Positions 26,371 to 35,943 of a stretch of DNA of 64,000 nt are shown here, piece by piece. The stretch is from Alkalihalobacillus trypoxylicola. Its GTDB lineage: Bacteria; Bacillota; Bacilli; Bacillales; Bacillaceae_D. The position numbers were made by a program, and so were the translations under genes. The notes beneath the pieces are model-generated. The model was not told where the DNA came from, searched no databases, and saw only the letters and a list, made by a program, of their open reading frames with translations. The stretch lies in NCBI RefSeq assembly GCF_001590785.1, contig NZ_LTAO01000012.1:703630-767629 (forward strand), given 5' to 3'. How positions within the stretch are numbered: position 1 is the stretch's first letter; each line of letters begins with the position of its first letter.

Positions 26371-26640
26371 AAACCCACTTCGTCATTTCTATCTTTTAAA
26401 GAAAACGGAACGATTAGGTTTTTGATTTTCACTTTAGGTAGATGCTTTCCGAAGGGCTTGTCTTCAGCTAACTCCGACTACGCAGGGCTTCGTCAGAGTG
26501 GATCTTCAGACTGCGCTGATCCTTTGGGAGTCACTACCTACAAGTTACAATCAACAAGTTAATTAACAAACATTCAAATAAATGTGTATTATAATTTTTC
26601 GGTTTATTCACTTATAGAGTCATTATGAAATTCATTCGAT
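26371..26640 (-). repeat. Structured intergenic repeat, copy F (array unit 3)
   Basis: Third array unit, 241 bases after copy E by the same mark. Its core is almost identical to that of copy E. It ends in the arm ATGAAATTCATTCG at 26640. The array fills 25.9-26.64 kb with no gene. Confidence 0.88.
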
Positions 26641-26778
26641 TGTTTAATATTTCATATTCTACCAATATATTTTACAAAATAAGATGAAAGAAGCTCGATT
26701 TTTCCTATTTTTCTTATATCGTTTTTTCGTTATTAAAGCTATAATAAATGATGATAAAGGGATTGGGGAGGAATCGGT

Positions 26779-26862
26779 ATGTCACAAGCTAAAATAATAA
26801 AAGGATTACTTTTGCTTTTTGTTATTGGGGCTGTGGGTATCATCTTAGTAGCTGCAACATAA
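26779..26862 (+). CDS. Very small membrane protein
   Basis: 27 residues. ATG with GGGGAGGAA upstream, four polar or charged residues, then one hydrophobic helix (GLLLLFVIGAVGIILVAA) ending at Thr. It lies between the triple repeat array and topB. Small single-helix proteins of this kind occur widely in bacilli. No function is known for this one. Confidence 0.55.
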   Translation: MSQAKIIKGLLLLFVIGAVGIILVAAT

Positions 26863-27013
26863 GCTCTTTTAAGTTTAAATGAAGAAACTACAGCCTAAAT
26901 ACATGACGAACTCTATATCAGAAGAACTGCTAGCTATAAAGGCAGTTCTTTTTTTCTATACTTGAAGTTTTGGATAGTTCTCACTAAGATCAAGTTGAAC
27001 GGAGGAATACATA

Positions 27014-29158
27014 ATGAAATTAATTTTAACAGAAAAGCCATCCGTTGCTAAAAATATAGCGGATGCACTAAAGATTAGAACAAAAAAAGATGGATATTTT
27101 GAAGGGAACGGCTATATTATTACATGGGCATTTGGTCATTTATTACAACTATATGATGCCAAGGATTATCATCCTAAGATGAGAACATGGAAAATGGAAA
27201 ACTTCCCTTTTATCCCAGATAAATTCGAATATAAAATAAAGTCCAATATAAGAAATAAACAGAAAAGTGATAGTGGAGCAAAAAAGCAAATGAGTACGAT
27301 TAAACGATTAATGAATCGAAAGGATGTTATAGGAATTATCTCTGCCTGTGATTTTGATCGTGAAGGGCAAATTATAGGGGACAGTATTATCTATAATAAT
27401 CAAACAAAGAAACCAGTAGAAAGACTACTTCTTAATGAGTGGACACCTAAGGAAATCATGAATGGTCTCCAACAATTAAAGCCGAATGAACAATTAAAGC
27501 CTCTACAAGATGCTGGAGTAAGTCGACAATGGGCTGACTGGCTCATTGGAATAAATTTAACATCAGTAGCAACTTTAAAATACCAAAAAGGGAAAGGAAA
27601 GGCATTAAATATTGGTAGAGTTTTATTGCCTACTTTAAAAATTATTTATGATCGTGATCAGGAAATCGCTCAGTTTAAATCAGAACGCTTCTACCGTTTA
27701 GAAGCTGATTTTAAGTCTAAAAGTGGCGAAGCTTATACGGGTATTTATCAGTTTGACAAGAAAAGCTCTTTTAAAGATAAAGAGCTTTTACATAAATGGA
27801 AGGAACAAATCGTCGGTCAGGCTGCAGAGGTTGTAAACGTAGAAACGTCTGTCAAAAAAGAATTTCCGCCTTTTTTGTTTAATTTATCTAATCTTCAAGG
27901 TTATATAACGAGTAAATACAACGGTTGGACTTCTGATAAAGTGCTTAAAGTAGCCCAGTCTTTATATGAAAAAAAATATATTACCTATCCTAGAACATCA
28001 AGTATAGCTTTAGATGAAAGTTTAATGAGAAAAACGGAAGACGTCTTAAATAAAGTAAAACAGGGCTTAGACTATGAAGAAGAAGTTAGGTTCTCACGTT
28101 CAAAAAGGATATTTAATAATCAGAAGGTAGAAAGTCATAGCGCGATTATTCCTACATATATCGTTCCTAAAAAGTTGACGAATGATGAGGATAAAGTCTA
28201 TCAAGCTATTAAAAATCGGTTTATTATGCAATTTATGCCTATTTCTCAATATGAAGAAAACGTGATTGAAACGAAAATACTGATCCCTGAGATGTTAGGG
28301 ACTTTTTTATCAAAGGGAAGAAGAGAATTAGTAAAAGGTTGGAAGAAGGTCGAACAAATAAAAAGCAAAGAATACTTCCTGCCTGATTTACAAAAAAAAG
28401 AGCAGGTTATGGTCAAAAGCAGTCAAATAACCGAGCATGATACAGAGCCACCTAAACCTCATAGTGAAAAATCATTATTAAATATGATGCAAACTTGTGG
28501 CAGAAAAAGCTCAGCTGTCAATGAGGAAGAAATTCTTTCTGGATTTAGTATTGGAACAGCTGCAACGAGAGCAGATACGATTAAGAAATTAAGAGAAATA
28601 GGTTATATTAAAATAGATAAAAAGAGTTTATTTTGTACAGAGCTAGGCAAAAAGTTAGTAGAAACGTTTCCCATCCAGTCACTTTTTAATTTGAATTTCA
28701 CCGGGAAATTAGAAAAGGCACTAGCTGATATAGAAAAAGAAAAAGTTCGTAAGCACGATTTTCTTTCGTTTATTTATGATTTTACAGAGAAGTCAGTGAA
28801 TCAAATAAAAAATGGGGAAGAGGTTACTATCCATGAAACGGTACAAATGGATAGAAAAAAGCAGGAGAATTTAGGAAAATGCCCAAACTGTGGTCATCCA
28901 GTTATAGAAGGAGTAAAGGGTTTTGGCTGCAGTAATTGGAAGCAAGGCTGTAAGTTTGTCATTTGGAAAAATGATAAATATTTACTCTCCATGAAGAAAA
29001 AACCTAGCAAAACAATGGTAAAAAGCTTATTAAAAAATGGGAAAGTATTAGTTAAAGGGTTAACGAGTAAAAATGGGAAAAAATTTAATGCTTATTTAAG
29101 CTATCAAAAAAATAAAGAAAATGATTACTTTAGCTGGTCAATGGAATTTATGAAGTAA
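27014..29158 (+). CDS. topB: DNA topoisomerase III (type IA)
   Basis: 714 residues. The Toprim domain is at the N-terminus (ILTEKPSVAKNIADAL, ISACDFDREGQIIGDS), and the catalytic Tyr is in the YITYPRTSSIALDE segment near 325. IGTAATRADTIKKL follows, and a C4 zinc-ribbon-like motif lies at about 625-650 (CPNCGHPVIEG, GFGCSNWKQGCKF). It relaxes and decatenates single-strand-containing DNA. A single chromosomal gene with good GGAGGAA site, not in a plasmid-type context. Confidence 0.94.
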   Translation: MKLILTEKPSVAKNIADALKIRTKKDGYFEGNGYIITWAFGHLLQLYDAKDYHPKMRTWKMENFPFIPDKFEYKIKSNIRNKQKSDSGAKKQMSTIKRLMNRKDVIGIISACDFDREGQIIGDSIIYNNQTKKPVERLLLNEWTPKEIMNGLQQLKPNEQLKPLQDAGVSRQWADWLIGINLTSVATLKYQKGKGKALNIGRVLLPTLKIIYDRDQEIAQFKSERFYRLEADFKSKSGEAYTGIYQFDKKSSFKDKELLHKWKEQIVGQAAEVVNVETSVKKEFPPFLFNLSNLQGYITSKYNGWTSDKVLKVAQSLYEKKYITYPRTSSIALDESLMRKTEDVLNKVKQGLDYEEEVRFSRSKRIFNNQKVESHSAIIPTYIVPKKLTNDEDKVYQAIKNRFIMQFMPISQYEENVIETKILIPEMLGTFLSKGRRELVKGWKKVEQIKSKEYFLPDLQKKEQVMVKSSQITEHDTEPPKPHSEKSLLNMMQTCGRKSSAVNEEEILSGFSIGTAATRADTIKKLREIGYIKIDKKSLFCTELGKKLVETFPIQSLFNLNFTGKLEKALADIEKEKVRKHDFLSFIYDFTEKSVNQIKNGEEVTIHETVQMDRKKQENLGKCPNCGHPVIEGVKGFGCSNWKQGCKFVIWKNDKYLLSMKKKPSKTMVKSLLKNGKVLVKGLTSKNGKKFNAYLSYQKNKENDYFSWSMEFMK

Positions 29159-29187
29159 TGTGAGGAAAGATGTCAAATATTCTACAG

Positions 29188-29218
29188 TCTCTTGGAGCAT
29201 TCTCCAAGGGGCTTTTTT
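29188..29218 (+). terminator. Terminator of topB
   Basis: CTTGGAG and CTCCAAG form the stem, followed by GGGGC and six T. Confidence 0.8.
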
Positions 29219-29305
29219 ATCGTTTTAAAAATACTTTTCCTTTTAAGCTACTAAATTGATGAATTTGTTACTAATAGATTCGTCTATGCAAAAAAAATAG
29301 AGTTG

Positions 29306-29314
29306 CATAGGATG
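29306..29314 (+). promoter_or_regulatory. Sigma-K-like -10 region
   Basis: CATAGGATG (then TA) preceded by AAAAATAGAGTTG. It aligns closely with the promoter at 31126-31152 of a paralogous gene (AAAAAGTAGAGTAGCATAAGATA), although the -35 AC is absent here. Confidence 0.4.
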
Positions 29315-29341
29315 TACTATCACTGGAAAGGAGGAATTAAA

Positions 29342-29647
29342 ATGAGTTGTTCAAACTATGGTAGATGTAATTCTTACGGAGGTAATAGAGGAAGCAATAG
29401 AGGGAATTGTGATTGTGATACGTTTTTTAGACATGTTTCTAAAAATCAATTTGTTAGAGTTTTTCTTAAAGCATCTAAGCACGTAGATGGATTTTTTATT
29501 GAAGCCAATGGAAATGAAGCAACATTATTTGATTTTAATGAGAGATGTCATTCGGTCATAACAATTTGTTGTGATGACATTGTGGCTGTTGAAGTAAGTC
29601 ATGCGAATAATGATAATCGTTGTCACGATCACAAAAAACATCACTAA
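29342..29647 (+). CDS. Small Cys/His-containing protein with an LSm/Hfq-like core (paralogue 1)
   Basis: 101 residues from ATG 29342, set by AAAGGAGG; an upstream in-frame start has no site. The head is Asn/Gly/Cys rich (MSCSNYGRCNSYGG) and the tail His rich (CHDHKKHH). The core of about 60 residues, FFRHVSKNQFVRVFLKAS, then GFFIEANGNEATLF and HSVITICCDDIVAVEVS, recurs in the genes at 29735 and 31188. Its strand pattern (V-x-V-x-L-K, then G-F-F-I-E-A, then I-V-A-V) resembles an Sm/LSm fold. Function unknown. The upstream sigma-K-like box and Cys content point to the spore surface; an RNA-binding role is an alternative. Confidence 0.7.
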   Translation: MSCSNYGRCNSYGGNRGSNRGNCDCDTFFRHVSKNQFVRVFLKASKHVDGFFIEANGNEATLFDFNERCHSVITICCDDIVAVEVSHANNDNRCHDHKKHH

Positions 29648-29734
29648 AAATGTGTGAAAGTCTTGCTTCAAGTGACCAAACATTAGCTTTAAGTGTTGAA
29701 TAATATAACGTAAAGATAGAAAGGAGTGAAGAAA

Positions 29735-30052
29735 ATGTTTGGATACAACAACTATAACAACTATGAAACTAGAGGAGCTTCAGATTACAATAATGGCTGT
29801 AACTGTGAAACTTTCTTTAGACATGTTTCAAGAAATCAATTTGTTAAAGTTTTCTTAAAAGCTTCTAAACCAGTTAAAGGATTTTTTATTGAAGCAAATG
29901 GAAACGAAGCAACATTATTTAACTTTAATGATAAGTGTCATTCTGTTATTACAATTTGTTGTGATGATATTATTGCTGTAGAAGTAAGCCACAGTAACGA
30001 TGATCAAAGATGTCATAGAGATGATGACAAATGTAAATGTCATGACAAATAA
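29735..30052 (+). CDS. Small Cys/His-containing protein with an LSm/Hfq-like core (paralogue 2)
   Basis: 105 residues from ATG 29735 (AAAGGAG upstream; the GTG at 29726 overlaps that site). The core is nearly identical to paralogue 1 (FFRHVSRNQFVKVFLKAS, GFFIEANGNEATLFNF, SVITICCDDIIAVEVSH). The tail is rich in Asp, Cys and His (CHRDDDKCKCHDK) and could bind metal. It lies 87 bases after paralogue 1 and may share its transcript. It ends at the bidirectional terminator at 30056. Confidence 0.7.
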   Translation: MFGYNNYNNYETRGASDYNNGCNCETFFRHVSRNQFVKVFLKASKPVKGFFIEANGNEATLFNFNDKCHSVITICCDDIIAVEVSHSNDDQRCHRDDDKCKCHDK

Positions 30053-30055
30053 TAA

Positions 30056-30093
30056 AAAATAAAAGAAACACCTCTATGGTGTTTCTTTTTTTT
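30056..30093. terminator. Bidirectional terminator
   Basis: AAAGAAACACC and GGTGTTTCTTT form a perfect stem around TCTAT, with A and T runs outside. It separates the paralogue pair from the convergent synthase gene. Confidence 0.88.
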
Positions 30094-30095
30094 GC

Positions 30096-30947
30096 TCATG
30101 AAGAAAAATGCGATTCTTTTACTGCTTTTTGAACAAGATAGGCTACTTTTGTGCGGCTAAGCTTTGTTTTATTCTGTTCAATCGCTTCAATGGTACCGAT
30201 CGCCAATTTTAATGGAATGTTGCAAAAAGCATGGATTTTACCAGATGGTATCGATGCCAAATAGCTTTCTGCTTTTTCAAGGTTCGAATAGGCATAATTC
30301 ATCATATCATTCATTTCCCAACCATTTGGAAAGAAATCAATGCCTCTTTCGATATCCTCCGCTCGATTTCTAATCATATTTACAGCCTGTAAGCCTCTCC
30401 CAAAGGAAACAGCCAATTCCTCATCTGCTTTTATATCCTCGAACCAATCCCAAAGTTCATTCAATAAAAGCCCAACAATTCCAGCTACGTAGTATGTATA
30501 GTCATCTAAATCAGCTTCAGTGTTAATGACCCATTCCTTTTCTACCCATGAAGCCATTCCACCAGCCATCGTAGCCGTATATTCAATGACTTTATCGACT
30601 ACAGAGTCTGGAGTAAGATGAATCCAGCAAGCTAAAGCCAAGGTAACGTGAGGTAGTCTATCGTTGTAGGGCTGGAATAATTGGGTTAACTCCCTCTCAA
30701 GAGTATCACTATTATTCCCGTGTTCCTTCAGTAAGTTTTCAATCGATTTTAATAGAAGAATTTTATCTTGACTATCTAACTCCGTATCATCCTCGATCTC
30801 ATCAATGGCTCTCATGGCCAAGTATGCAGTGGCTACTCCCTCCTTTAACTCTTTAGGTAGGTAAGTGATTGGAATAAAAAAAGTTCGACTTGTCTCCTTT
30901 AGAACCTTCATGGCTTCTTTCATTGTCGTATTTGCAATCCGTGTCAT
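30096..30947 (-). CDS. Squalene/phytoene synthase family protein with altered second Asp motif
   Basis: 283 residues of the head-to-head prenyl synthase family. The first Asp-rich motif is intact (Asp49-x3-Asp53 in RAIDEIEDD). The second, normally DxxED, reads Asn194-Arg-Ala-Glu-Asp198 in VNMIRNRAEDIERG, so one Mg-diphosphate-binding Asp is Asn. Canonical enzymes make squalene, phytoene or dehydrosqualene; a relative in B. subtilis (YisP) is instead a farnesyl diphosphatase. The product here is therefore uncertain. No desaturase or cyclase gene is nearby. It is flanked on both sides by the LSm-like paralogues. Confidence 0.82.
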   Translation of the reverse strand: MTRIANTTMKEAMKVLKETSRTFFIPITYLPKELKEGVATAYLAMRAIDEIEDDTELDSQDKILLLKSIENLLKEHGNNSDTLERELTQLFQPYNDRLPHVTLALACWIHLTPDSVVDKVIEYTATMAGGMASWVEKEWVINTEADLDDYTYYVAGIVGLLLNELWDWFEDIKADEELAVSFGRGLQAVNMIRNRAEDIERGIDFFPNGWEMNDMMNYAYSNLEKAESYLASIPSGKIHAFCNIPLKLAIGTIEAIEQNKTKLSRTKVAYLVQKAVKESHFSS

Positions 30948-31125
30948 TTCTCTTCACCCTCAAATCTTATACTCATTCTCATTTCGATAAATTCATACTA
31001 AGCCTATTATACATGTAGATCGACAAATGATCGAATGGTAACGATCATTTCCTATTTTCTAAATCATGCTAATACGTTGATATTTCATGAGAGGGATTAA
31101 GGTCGTTTTTAAGGAAAGAGACCAT

Positions 31126-31152
31126 ACGAAAAAAGTAGAGTAGCATAAGATA
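31126..31152 (+). promoter_or_regulatory. Sigma-K-like promoter of the 31188 gene
   Basis: AC at 31126-31127, a 16-base spacer, and CATAAGATA at 31144-31152, a good match to AC-N16-CATAnnnTA. It is 36 bases from the start codon. Confidence 0.55.
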
Positions 31153-31187
31153 TAAAAAACAGCTTCAAAAAGGAGTGTGTCATCTAG

Positions 31188-31481
31188 ATGGACTGGAATC
31201 AATTGATGTGGGGAGTCAGCACATCAGAATGTGAAAGTGATGATTCAGAGAGAACAAATATAAAAAGTAAACGTTTGTTCCGCCGAGTAGCTAGAAATAG
31301 TTTTGTAACCGTTTATTTAAAAGCCTCAAGCACACTTTCTGGATATTTTATTCAAGAAGCAGACGATGAGGTAACTCTTATTCAATATAGCCATTTCAAT
31401 CACTCTGTCATCAAAGTATGTACGAAGGAGATTGTAGCGGTAAAAGTTACAAACAAAAGAAAAAAACAAATTCAAAGCTGA
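31188..31481 (+). CDS. Small protein with an LSm/Hfq-like core (diverged paralogue 3)
   Basis: 97 residues, ATG behind AAAAGGAG. The core LFRRVARNSFVTVYLKASS, then SGYFIQEADDEVTLIQY and HSVIKVCTKEIVAVKV aligns with paralogues 1 and 2 along its whole length. The Cys-rich head and His-rich tail are replaced by an acidic head (SECESDDSERT) and a basic tail (NKRKKQIQS). The conserved HSVI and I-V-A-V strands remain. The sigma-K-like promoter suggests late mother-cell expression. Function unknown. Confidence 0.68.
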   Translation: MDWNQLMWGVSTSECESDDSERTNIKSKRLFRRVARNSFVTVYLKASSTLSGYFIQEADDEVTLIQYSHFNHSVIKVCTKEIVAVKVTNKRKKQIQS

Positions 31482-31534
31482 AATGATTTTAATGCAGTTC
31501 ACATATATTTAGTTAAAAGGAGGTCGTTTAACGA

Positions 31535-32356
31535 ATGGGTGTTATAAATACGGAGAGATGGCTTTGTTATTATCTTAAATATTGGCATGAAAAAAAAGAT
31601 AAGAAGCAGAAGCTTGACTGGCAAAGACAAATTTTAATACAACCATTAGAAAAGCGATTCTCTATGAAGGTAGAGGAAATTCATTCCTATTTTATGGACT
31701 TAGGTTTACCGAAGCCAGATTTACAGGTGGATGACCTAGTCACCCAATTTATTGAAAATAAAATTCTAGAATCAACAGAAACGTATTATCAAAGACTTTT
31801 AAAAGAGTGGAATGGACCAGATGTTCCTATTTATATCTTTCCACTGATTTCCTCAAATCAAAAAAAGCATGTTGATGAAAATAAAATGGGAGTTTCCTTT
31901 AGCGATTTCATTTGTTTATTTATCGAACCATTAATTGATGAGAGAGGGATTCAATCATTAATGACCCATGAATATCATCATGTTTGCAGATTAGCTCTCA
32001 CGAACGAAACAGAGGAAAAAATCACACTACTTGAGTCAATCGTCATGGAAGGATTAGCAGAAGCAGCAGTAAAAGAAGAGGTAGGTACGGAACATGTAGC
32101 CAATTGGATGACACGATATAATGAAGAGTTTTGTAGAGGGTGGTTTGAACGTTTGATTCAACCAAATTTGTTGATGCAAGGTAGAAAGAGTTATCATGAA
32201 TTATTATTTGGAGATAGAACGAAGCAAATTCCCGAAATGATTGGTTATGCTGTTGGATATTATTTAATTCAATCCGTAGTGAAAAAAGAAAAAATAAAAA
32301 CAAAGGAACTGTTAAAGCTTTCTTCCAATACCCTTTATGAGCTTTCGGGTTGGTAA
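31535..32356 (+). CDS. yjaZ: YjaZ-like DUF2268 putative metalloprotease
   Basis: 273 residues, ATG behind AAAAGGAGGTCG. A DUF2268-type predicted zinc protease: the HExxH motif is HEYHH in LMTHEYHHVCRL, with a downstream Glu in LESIVMEGLAEA as a likely third ligand. MIGYAVGYYLIQSV is the typical C-terminal helix. In B. subtilis, yjaZ lies near fabF and upstream of yjbA; here it directly precedes yjbA. No signal peptide. Substrate unknown. Confidence 0.82.
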   Translation: MGVINTERWLCYYLKYWHEKKDKKQKLDWQRQILIQPLEKRFSMKVEEIHSYFMDLGLPKPDLQVDDLVTQFIENKILESTETYYQRLLKEWNGPDVPIYIFPLISSNQKKHVDENKMGVSFSDFICLFIEPLIDERGIQSLMTHEYHHVCRLALTNETEEKITLLESIVMEGLAEAAVKEEVGTEHVANWMTRYNEEFCRGWFERLIQPNLLMQGRKSYHELLFGDRTKQIPEMIGYAVGYYLIQSVVKKEKIKTKELLKLSSNTLYELSGW

Positions 32357-32469
32357 GTGCTTTTCATATAGTCATAACGAATTCAATTTAGAGTAACGAT
32401 GTGGAATAAATTGGTTAACTATTGACCATACTTAAGGTACAATTCTTTTCTATGTTAGGAGGAGTATCA

Positions 32470-33216
32470 ATGGTCCAAATGAGAGATGTTTGGGTAAATT
32501 GGTTTGAGGGAGAAGAAAATGGTTATAATGTTTGTCCTTTTTATGAGTGGCGTAGTGAGGACCGGGTAGAGGTTTTAGATCAGGTTATTGTCATAAAAGT
32601 GACAGAGGCATTGTTTCATTACATTGAAAATGATTTAGCAGATTTACCTGAATATTTATTAAAAGCCGTTCATAATCAAAGCTATTTAAGAAAAAATATG
32701 ACAAGGATCCAATTAGATTATTGCTTTATTGCTACGGATGGAAACCGAATCATTGCAGTAGATACAATGGGTTATAAAACCCCCATACGAAAAAGCAGAC
32801 TTTCTCCGAGACAGGAGCAGCTTGTTTATGAAGTATTGGAACAAAACCATTGTGAATATTTCGAGATGGAGTTACCTTACGAAGAGAAGGAATTTCATCT
32901 TCTATCACCACATCCAAATGAAATGAATGGTTTAACAAGAAAAGAGCGTCAGATGAAACAGATATTGTATATGACTTTAGATCAATTATTTACAAGTGGT
33001 GATGATGCAGAAATTCGCTATTGGTTTACAGAATGGGCACCTCAATCCTATCGTTCCATTCAGAAAATGTCTAAAGAAGAGGTCATGGAAAATATGTATC
33101 AGGATATAAAAAGTGGTTGGAGTAATAGGCATCACCAATTATGTCAATCATTAGTTAAAGGACAAGCATTTTTTGAGAAATTATGGGATTTAGAACAGGG
33201 TGAAAGTGTTAAATAA
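32470..33216 (+). CDS. yjbA: YjbA family protein
   Basis: 248 residues from ATG 32470, behind AGGAGGAG; an in-frame start at 32422 lacks a site. It matches the conserved Bacillus YjbA (DUF3603) family: [50 protein letters not shown] and [21 protein letters not shown]. Function unknown. The order yjaZ-yjbA-trpS is as in B. subtilis once the app oligopeptide transporter genes are left out. Confidence 0.82.
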   Translation: MVQMRDVWVNWFEGEENGYNVCPFYEWRSEDRVEVLDQVIVIKVTEALFHYIENDLADLPEYLLKAVHNQSYLRKNMTRIQLDYCFIATDGNRIIAVDTMGYKTPIRKSRLSPRQEQLVYEVLEQNHCEYFEMELPYEEKEFHLLSPHPNEMNGLTRKERQMKQILYMTLDQLFTSGDDAEIRYWFTEWAPQSYRSIQKMSKEEVMENMYQDIKSGWSNRHHQLCQSLVKGQAFFEKLWDLEQGESVK

Positions 33217-33345
33217 ACTGGGTTCCTATTTAATGATCTCCCCAAAAACCCTAGTGGTTTACTTAATCAGAGGCTTATATTAATATATAGTAGAGATAAA
33301 ATGTGAAAATAATGTTATAAATAACGAACAGTAAATTTTTTAGCA

Positions 33346-33373
33346 TTGTTGTAGGGTTTAAATCTGCTATAAT
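33346..33373 (+). promoter_or_regulatory. Sigma-A promoter
   Basis: TTGTTG at 33346-33351, a 16-base spacer, and a perfect TATAAT at 33368-33373, 36 bases before the small gene at 33409. Confidence 0.65.
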
Positions 33374-33408
33374 AGACAAGAATAAGCTTAAAGGAGGGGA
33401 GTCTGTCC

Positions 33409-33531
33409 ATGGAAAATTGGGATGGTTTTGCTCGTCTAGTCATGCAAATTTTTACGGTTGTTTTATTAGTAGGAACTGTAGGATTATCATTTTTTGTTGG
33501 TAAAATAATGAGAAGAAATAGTGGATATTAA
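33409..33531 (+). CDS. Small single-helix membrane protein
   Basis: 40 residues. ATG behind AAAGGAGGGG and the promoter at 33346. The short amphipathic head is MENWDGFARLVMQ, then one helix (FTVVLLVGTVGLSFFVG), then a basic end (KIMRRNSGY). Its own promoter and terminator make this a self-contained gene. No known function. Confidence 0.68.
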   Translation: MENWDGFARLVMQIFTVVLLVGTVGLSFFVGKIMRRNSGY

Positions 33532-33534
33532 AAA

Positions 33535-33568
33535 AAACGGGTATCGCTCAGAAGCGAACCCGTTTTTA
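33535..33568. terminator. Bidirectional terminator
   Basis: AACGGGTATCGCT and AGCGAACCCGTT form the stem around CAGA, with A-run upstream and T-run downstream, between the 40-residue gene and trpS. Confidence 0.85.
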
Positions 33569-33592
33569 ATTTGGTTTGGAATCATAACCGTT

Positions 33593-34612
<1,020 letters not shown>

Positions 34613-34788
34613 TCATCTCTATTTAATGAATGTTATAAAAGTAATATTTCTCTTTATTTATCTTATTATCTTAACGGAATCCATTTAAAACGTAAACAAC
34701 TGTAGGACAATTATGAAAATTAGCGAATAATTTTCCTTCTAACTTGTATATTAAAAACAAGACTACTTTTTAGGAGAGATGGAAAAAC

Positions 34789-35943
34789 ATGAATAATCGT
34801 CCACTTATCTTTTCCGCTTCAATTGGACAAGGACATTATCAAGCGGCTCTATCTTTACAAAAGCAAATGCTTACAGATCAACACTTTCACCCTGAAATTA
34901 TCGACGTTTTTGAAGGAGCACATCCGTTTGTTACTAACTTTATTAAGCGATCTTATCTATGGGTGATTCAGAAAAGACCAGAAGTTTGGAAAAAAATATA
35001 TGTGGAAATGGATAGCTTTCAGTTTTGGTTAAAGAGAGTTTTGAACGCTTATGTAAAAACATTTGCGAAGTTACTAAATGAAAAGCAGCCTCCTTTTATT
35101 ATTTCCACACATCCAATCTCTACTTGGTTATTAGGCTTAGTGAAGGAGTTTTCAAATAATAAGGTTCCACTATTTAGTGTTATTACCGATTTTTCCTTCC
35201 ATAGAGCTTATTTAATTAAAAATGTTGATGCTTATTTTACAGTAGATGCTACTACGTTAAATTTAAATATAATGATGGATACAGAAATAAAACCGATGAT
35301 TTTTAATACAGGAATTCCTTTTCCGAGTAAGCTTTCCATGCAAAATCAACTTGATATCCGGAAGAAGCTTCAAATTCCAGAAAATAAACGTACTATTCTC
35401 ATTGCAAGTGGTGGCGAAGGGTTATTTGATTTTGTAAAAATTATCTCTTTGTTACAAACTTTACCCTTTGCTGTCACCATTATATGTATGGTGGGATTTA
35501 ATCAATCTATCGTTCAAAAAATCAATAAGGTGTCTTCAAAGCATGAGATTATTATTCACCATTTTACGGATTCTTTCTTGGAATTTGTCCAATGTAGTGA
35601 TGTAATGATTTCGAAAGCAGGGGGATTAACTCTCAGTGAAGCTTTAGCTTCGGGAACTCCTTTAATTATTTATCGGCCAATAGCAGGTCACGAAGAAGAA
35701 AATGCGTTAATCTTAGAAAATTGGGGTGCTGCTTTATACGCAAGAAACCAAAAAGATTTAATTAACTACATTCGAGATATGCTCGCTGATTCATCCAAAC
35801 GAGAATCTTTAGTAAGATCGGCTCAAAAATATAAAAAACCTCATGCTTCAAAAGAAATTATGGAGCATATTTATCATCATTATGGTCAGCAACGCGTTTT
35901 TTGCGACGCTCTACCAAACGTAGCATCCATAATACAAAATTAA
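34789..35943 (+). CDS. UgtP/MGDG-synthase family glycosyltransferase
   Basis: 384 residues of the GT28 monogalactosyl-diacylglycerol synthase-like family. The N-terminal acceptor-domain motif is SASIGQGHYQAALSL. The C-terminal nucleotide-sugar-binding domain has SKAGGLTLSEALASGTPL and PIAGHEEENALILENWGAA. The likely job is transfer of glucose or another sugar to diacylglycerol at the membrane, for glycolipids or lipoteichoic acid anchors. Its 3' end overlaps the convergent gene at 35858 by 86 bases. Confidence 0.85.
   Translation: MNNRPLIFSASIGQGHYQAALSLQKQMLTDQHFHPEIIDVFEGAHPFVTNFIKRSYLWVIQKRPEVWKKIYVEMDSFQFWLKRVLNAYVKTFAKLLNEKQPPFIISTHPISTWLLGLVKEFSNNKVPLFSVITDFSFHRAYLIKNVDAYFTVDATTLNLNIMMDTEIKPMIFNTGIPFPSKLSMQNQLDIRKKLQIPENKRTILIASGGEGLFDFVKIISLLQTLPFAVTIICMVGFNQSIVQKINKVSSKHEIIIHHFTDSFLEFVQCSDVMISKAGGLTLSEALASGTPLIIYRPIAGHEEENALILENWGAALYARNQKDLINYIRDMLADSSKRESLVRSAQKYKKPHASKEIMEHIYHHYGQQRVFCDALPNVASIIQN

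Noticed and set aside
25917..26640. Possible CRISPR array
   Set aside because: Units are over 200 bases, are themselves the repeat, and have no short unique spacers or cas genes.
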